NCBI RefSeq assembly: GCF_035582795.1
Contig: NC_134370.1
Span: 49,339,501 to 49,403,500, forward strand
Origin: Mycteria americana
Lineage: Eukaryota > Chordata > Aves > Ciconiiformes > Ciconiidae
Direction of reading: 5' to 3'
Length of the DNA stretch: 64,000 nt
Made by a program: the position numbers and the translations under genes. Numbering within the stretch: the first letter of the stretch is position 1; each line of letters starts with the position of its first letter. Below, in pieces: positions 59,906 to 64,000 of this stretch. The notes beneath the pieces are model-generated. The model searched no databases, had not been told where the DNA came from, and worked only from the letters and a program-made list of their open reading frames with translations.

Positions 59906-62210
59906 TCTTCAAGCATCCTCTGTACAACAGCCGGCACCCCACCTCCCTGGGTGTTTTGCACTCCCGAGACCCACTCTCAGCACCTTTTCTGGCCCTTATG
60001 AACTGTGACAAGATGGTCTGGGGGAGGCCAGCCAGGACCAGCGCCCCGTGTCCCCTCCACACTACAAGGAAAATGGGCACTGGGAAGGTTGGAAGGGACA
60101 AGCGCACCCCTGCCCACCCAGAGGCCAGCCAGCAGCCAGGCCAGGGGACCGTCCCCTGGAGAGCTTTGCAGATCCATTTGAGCCCAGGACCCAGTAGTCC
60201 CACAAGGCTGGCATCTGCAGTCAATGCTGTTGGACTGGTAAGAGCTGGGGGCAGTCGCTGGTTACACCAGTCTCAGATAAGTTGCTCATGGGAACTGGAG
60301 ATTCCCAGATTCAGATTTTTGTATGGGTCCAGTACCAGGCATGTGGGGCTGTTATCTTCCCTGGCTATATCTACCCGTGTCTCTCCTTCTTCCTCCAATC
60401 CACTGCCTTGCACTTCCCTTCTGGCTTATCCTGGCCAGCACCAGTGACCCTGGGAGACTCCTGGGATGGCTTCTGGGATCCTCACCTCCCCCCCACGCTC
60501 TCCCCAAGCTGGGCCAAGGGGCCATCTGCCCTGGGGGAACCCCACACATAACACCCTGGGAATGGTGCTCAGACCCAAGAGCTTTTACAGACACACTCAC
60601 ATCCACGTGGGTGAATTACCTGGCCTGTGCCTCTCCTGGCATCTGGGCTCTTCCAACCATCCGCCCTGCTCCCAGCCTGCTCCCAAGTCTGTCAGCAGGG
60701 CAGGCAAGTCCCTGCGTGGTCCCAGCAGGCAGCACAGGCAGCACACATCCACCTCCATCTGCCGCAGCAGCCGGAGGCATGGGCAGCCCCTGCACCACAC
60801 ACCTGGGCTTGGGGAGCAAGCCCGGGTGCCTCCATCTGTTCCCTCTGTGGGGAGTGGGGCAAGCCACCGGTGCCCCTCCAGCAGCTCAGGCTGCATGGGA
60901 GCTTTGTGCAATTCCGTAGGAAATGTCTTTGTGTTTAAAGTGCTCTTTCAGGTGGAGACATCACTTTTTAAAAATGGCTGGGTACTGCAGATGTCAGGGG
61001 GGTTTGTCTCAATAATCATAACAAGATGCGGGGGGTTTCTCCCCTCTTCTCTCTCTGCTTTCTTGATGGCATCTGTGCTCTGGTTCAGCTCTGGATGGCC
61101 CTGGGTAAAGGCAGGGCCCTGGCAGCCCTTGTGTGTGGGGGATTAGATGCTGGAAGGGCCCGTACGGACCCTGTGCAGCAGGAGTTTGGAGCTCAGCCCC
61201 CACAAGAGCAGGGAGTCTCTTCCCCTGGAAGCCCAATTCTGGTGGGTGCTGATGGGGCGTCAGGGGCCATTGCCATGAGCCCCCTTCAGCCCCCATGGGG
61301 ACATGGCGGTGGAGCCGGGAGTGCTGCCAGGAGCTGGAGGCTCCCCCTCCTTCTCTGGCTCCTCTCTGTACGAGTTTGCTGTATTCTCACCTGATTAGCG
61401 GATTTGAAATACAGCCTTTGGCTTTGAGACCCGAAATAGATGTTACGTTGTCTTTACTCCGCTGGAGGCTCCTTAGTATGTAAATCCCTCCCCAGCGCAG
61501 TCGGTGCAGCACCGTGCCTTCTCAGGGGATGGCACCGCTGGGATCCCGGCTTTGCGGGAGATCCCAGCCCCAGCCCCGGATCGGCAGTGTCCCACCAAAC
61601 AAGGACAGCCACGTTCTCCTCCACCGGGCTTCCCTGGGCCCTGCTTGCAGCCGTGGCACAGGGGTGCCCCACGCTGTCTGAGCAGCGCTCCTGGCACAGC
61701 TCCCCTGTGCCACCGCTTGCCCCTGTGATGGGCACAGAGGGGGCCCGTGCAGCGGCGTTAGGGACGGTGCTTTGCTGGGGGGAACAGCGTCCCTCCTCCA
61801 CCACCAGCCCCTTCCTCCCCCTGTGCTCCACCGGACCCGGCAGGTTTCCAGGGAGGCGTCGGGGCCAGCGGGCAGTGACATTTGTTTTGTCACTTATGCT
61901 GTAGTCACCAAAAAAATGAAAAAATAGCTGCCTCTGGGGGAGAGCTGGGCCCTGTGACATTCGCTTCATCTTACGGCAGCTAATGCATCCAGCAGCATCC
62001 CCAGAAACCATGCGCTCCACCGGGTTAAACAAGCTCCATGCTGCCAGCAAAGCCGCGGCGGCAGAGCTGCTTGCCAGGCCATCCCAGTGCTGGTGGGCCA
62101 CCGCGCTGGGGACTGACCAGGACCTCTCCTGGGGGTCAGGACACACCCGTGCCATAACAGCCACCTGCTCTCCACAACCTGTCAGCTCTGCAGAGAGCAG
62201 GGAGCGGGTG
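59905..62210. other. GC-rich unique DNA, no gene confirmed
   Basis: Contains the longest ATG-initiated frame of the window (minus strand, 61454-62215, 253 codons), which matches no family and overlaps other open frames. An acceptor-donor pair spans 59981-60237 (257 bases, one open frame, TCTCAG before and ACTG|GTAAGA after), but its protein is unrecognised. Neither is strong enough to call a gene. Confidence 0.35.
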
Positions 62211-62214
62211 TTCA

Positions 62215-62400
62215 TTAAGTGACACTAATTGCTCGATACTTTTGCAGTGTTTCCTACCTTGTAAAGATTGAGTCAAAAACGAGCGCCCTGAGGAACCGCC
62301 TCTATTAAACTGATGTTCATTAGAGCTGACTTCGCACTACCTCATTAGGCTTCTGTAATTGAAGGAGTTAATTGATTATCAATAGTTTCAGTTCCCTCTT
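62215..62400. other. AT-rich island with ONECUT-like inverted site
   Basis: ATTGATTATCAAT at 62371-62383 has inverted ATTGAT/ATCAAT arms around one T, and TAATTGATTATC matches the ONECUT/HNF6 type of site. Also CACTAATTGCTCG, GTTCATTAGAGC and GTAATTGAAGG. Good enhancer candidate by motifs. Confidence 0.35.
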
Positions 62401-62809
62401 CCCATGCCCGCAAGGCCCTGCTGAGTCTTCTTCAGGGTCCACCATTCATCATGTGGCTCAAATGCGCCTCGCTGCTGGCAGTCGCAGGCCGAAGCGGCTC
62501 GGATTGCTCCATGCATCCCCATCTCTGTGCCATGCTGTGGCCGTCGCGATGCTGGCGTCGCTGGCTTCACCGCAGCAACATTTTCCATGTGGGTCCTTTG
62601 TGTTGCAGCATATTCACCCTGATTTGGCGCTAGCTGCTCTAAACTCTGTTTAAAATACTTTTCATGGCTCCCCTTTCCATATCTGTTTTTTAATGCATAT
62701 GTATTATATTTGGAGAGGGTGCGTGTGGGGGTTCATCTCTTCAGTGACTCTCTCATGGGTGTGAAAGCGGAGCCTCCGAACCAGCTGCTCCCTGAGTGCA
62801 GGCTTGCTC

Positions 62810-62970
62810 TGCCTTGGCGGCGTGCGCTCGCTACGCCCCGTACCGCAGCACAGGGGTGGGGGGCACAGCCTGCGCGGGGGGGCCTGGCCGGCTGGCGGAG
62901 GCTGCGTGGGCGTGCTTGCACGCTGGTTTTCCTGTGCGCGGGTGCTCTGGCTGACTCCCTCGCGCAGACA
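62810..62970. other. Small CpG-dense patch
   Basis: About 160 bases with very dense CpG, for example GGCGGCGTGCGCTCGCTACG, then GCGCGGGGGGG and CCTCGCGCAGACACG. It is shorter than a standard CpG island; it may be a minor promoter or an unmethylated patch. No transcript start is visible. Confidence 0.45.
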
Positions 62971-63680
62971 CGTGCTGCCTGACTCAGTCACACGTCTGCT
63001 GTTTTTAGAGGCAGCCTTCTAACACCCTGCCTCGCTCAGCAAAAAATCAGGGAGATGCTGTGCTTCCCCCAGCCAGCCTGAAACCCAATCCCCTGTGCTC
63101 AGGAGCAGCCCTCAGGCTTCACGCCCTGGCCCTGGTCTGCTGGAAACGGGACGGAGGTGGCTATTGCGGTGAGAGGACCCCCAGGCAGGGACATGTCTGT
63201 GCTCAGCCCTCCTGCCATGGAGACCTCTGTCTCCTGCCCTGTCCAGCCCTCGGGGTCCACCTTTCATGCTTGCCCTCCCCCTGGGAGCAGAGTGCCCAGA
63301 GCATCCTCGGGTACCCCCAGGAGCTAACGCCCTATTGCTGCGTCCAAGCAGAGGACTGCAGGTGACATGGAGATGGTGACACTGCAGCAGGTGAGCTGGG
63401 GATGGAGCCGGGGATCCTCTCCACCCCTCCATCCTCGCCCCCTCCCCAGCCTCCACTGAGGGCACAAGCAGTTCTCAGAAAGCCAGAGGTTAGGGGTGCC
63501 CCAGGCCATATCTCTGCAGCCAGTGCTTCTGATTTGCCCTGGGACTTTGGTGTTTTAGGTAAATGCCACTGCTCTGCCCTAGCCTGGAGTCTGCGACGCA
63601 TCGCAGATGACAGCAGGGACAGTGAGAGGGAAGATAGACAAGGCAAGAAGACACTGTTGCTCCCCACCTTCGTTAGTTTT
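62970..63680. other. GC-rich unique DNA, no gene seen
   Basis: Open frames on both strands with no family resemblance. The GCAGCAG|GTGAGC donor-like site at 63390 lacks an open upstream exon. Confidence 0.4.
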
Positions 63681-64000
63681 AACTAACGAGCTGTTTATAG
63701 GAGTGACATGACACCTGCTTTCCTCTTTATAAATTCAGTAATTTATGAAAGGTATTAAAGCCAAAACAGCCTCCCGGATAAAGCCTGTGATGCGTGCACT
63801 CTGGGTATTAGCCAAACGGGACAATGAGCTACACTTGAATAACACACGAAGATATTTACCCTCTCCCTCTATAAATTATTAAGGGACTTTTTGCACATAA
63901 TTACACAAGCTTTTATGTTTCTCACTCCCTGCTTTTAATCCTTTTTGGAAAAGCGCCAGTCACTTATGACAGGAGCTGAGCAAACAGCAAACGTTACAGC
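63680..64000. other. AT-rich island at the window edge (candidate conserved noncoding element)
   Basis: TTTATAAATTCAGTAATTTATG, GGTATTAAAGCC, CTATAAATTATTAAGG and CATAATTACACAAG in sections. Continues beyond the window. Confidence 0.3.

Noticed and set aside
59981..60237. Possible 257-bp exon with ACTG|GTAAGA donor.
   Set aside because: The acceptor is ordinary, the phase is asymmetric without a partner exon, and the protein is not recognisable.
1..64000. Bacterial operons, phage, CRISPR array, rRNA or tRNA genes.
   Set aside because: No cluster of long ATG frames with ribosome-binding sites, no regular spacer-repeat array, and no tRNA B-box or rRNA core sequence was found.

Overview
This window looks like vertebrate nuclear DNA, most probably from a bird. 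The base for that call is a 5'-truncated CR1 LINE at 25823-26010 (minus strand). It carries the end of the reverse-transcriptase ORF and a CR1-type 3' tail, it is the only mobile element I recognise with confidence, and I see no mammalian Alu, L1 or MIR sequence. Very low repeat density, GC-rich sequence broken by short AT-rich islands, and absence of any long protein-like ORF all fit an avian intron or intergenic region. None of the bacterial, phage or organelle features I looked for is present: no compact genes, ribosome-binding sites, rRNA, tRNA or CRISPR.

Layout. 1-560 is AT-rich, repeat-like DNA. 560-5160 is mixed GC-rich DNA with a palindromic, LTR- or promoter-like patch near 5030-5130. 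5160-8750 is a CpG-poor domain with an excess of T over A on the plus strand and a 136-bp imperfect hairpin at 6286-6421. 8755-11060 holds AT-rich islands that resemble conserved noncoding elements. 11-18 kb is GC-rich with a G-quadruplex motif, a 28-nt poly(A) run and a 20-bp perfect palindrome. 18316-18486 is the best candidate exon of the window, followed at 18745-18787 by a near-perfect 19-bp-arm palindrome in repeat-like DNA. 21.3-22.2 kb has AT-rich islands and 25.8-26.0 kb the CR1. 27.8-41.3 kb alternates GC-rich stretches with AT-rich islands. 47192-47480 is a degenerate tandem array of a TAATTTAATC core, followed by GATA and ATT microsatellites. 49.7-59.9 kb has further islands, a C-rich minisatellite with G-quadruplex potential and a TA/CA microsatellite. 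The last 2 kb contain two islands and a small CpG-dense patch.

I recognise no gene by name. If the window is part of a gene, the exon candidate and the T>A skew upstream both point to the plus strand; this is inference. The most distinctive unexplained structures are the TAATTTAATC array, the 6286-6421 hairpin, the 18.75 kb palindrome, the 58.3 kb stem-loop and the 13.8 kb palindrome. Conservation of the AT-rich islands is suggested only by composition and motif content; I could not test it.
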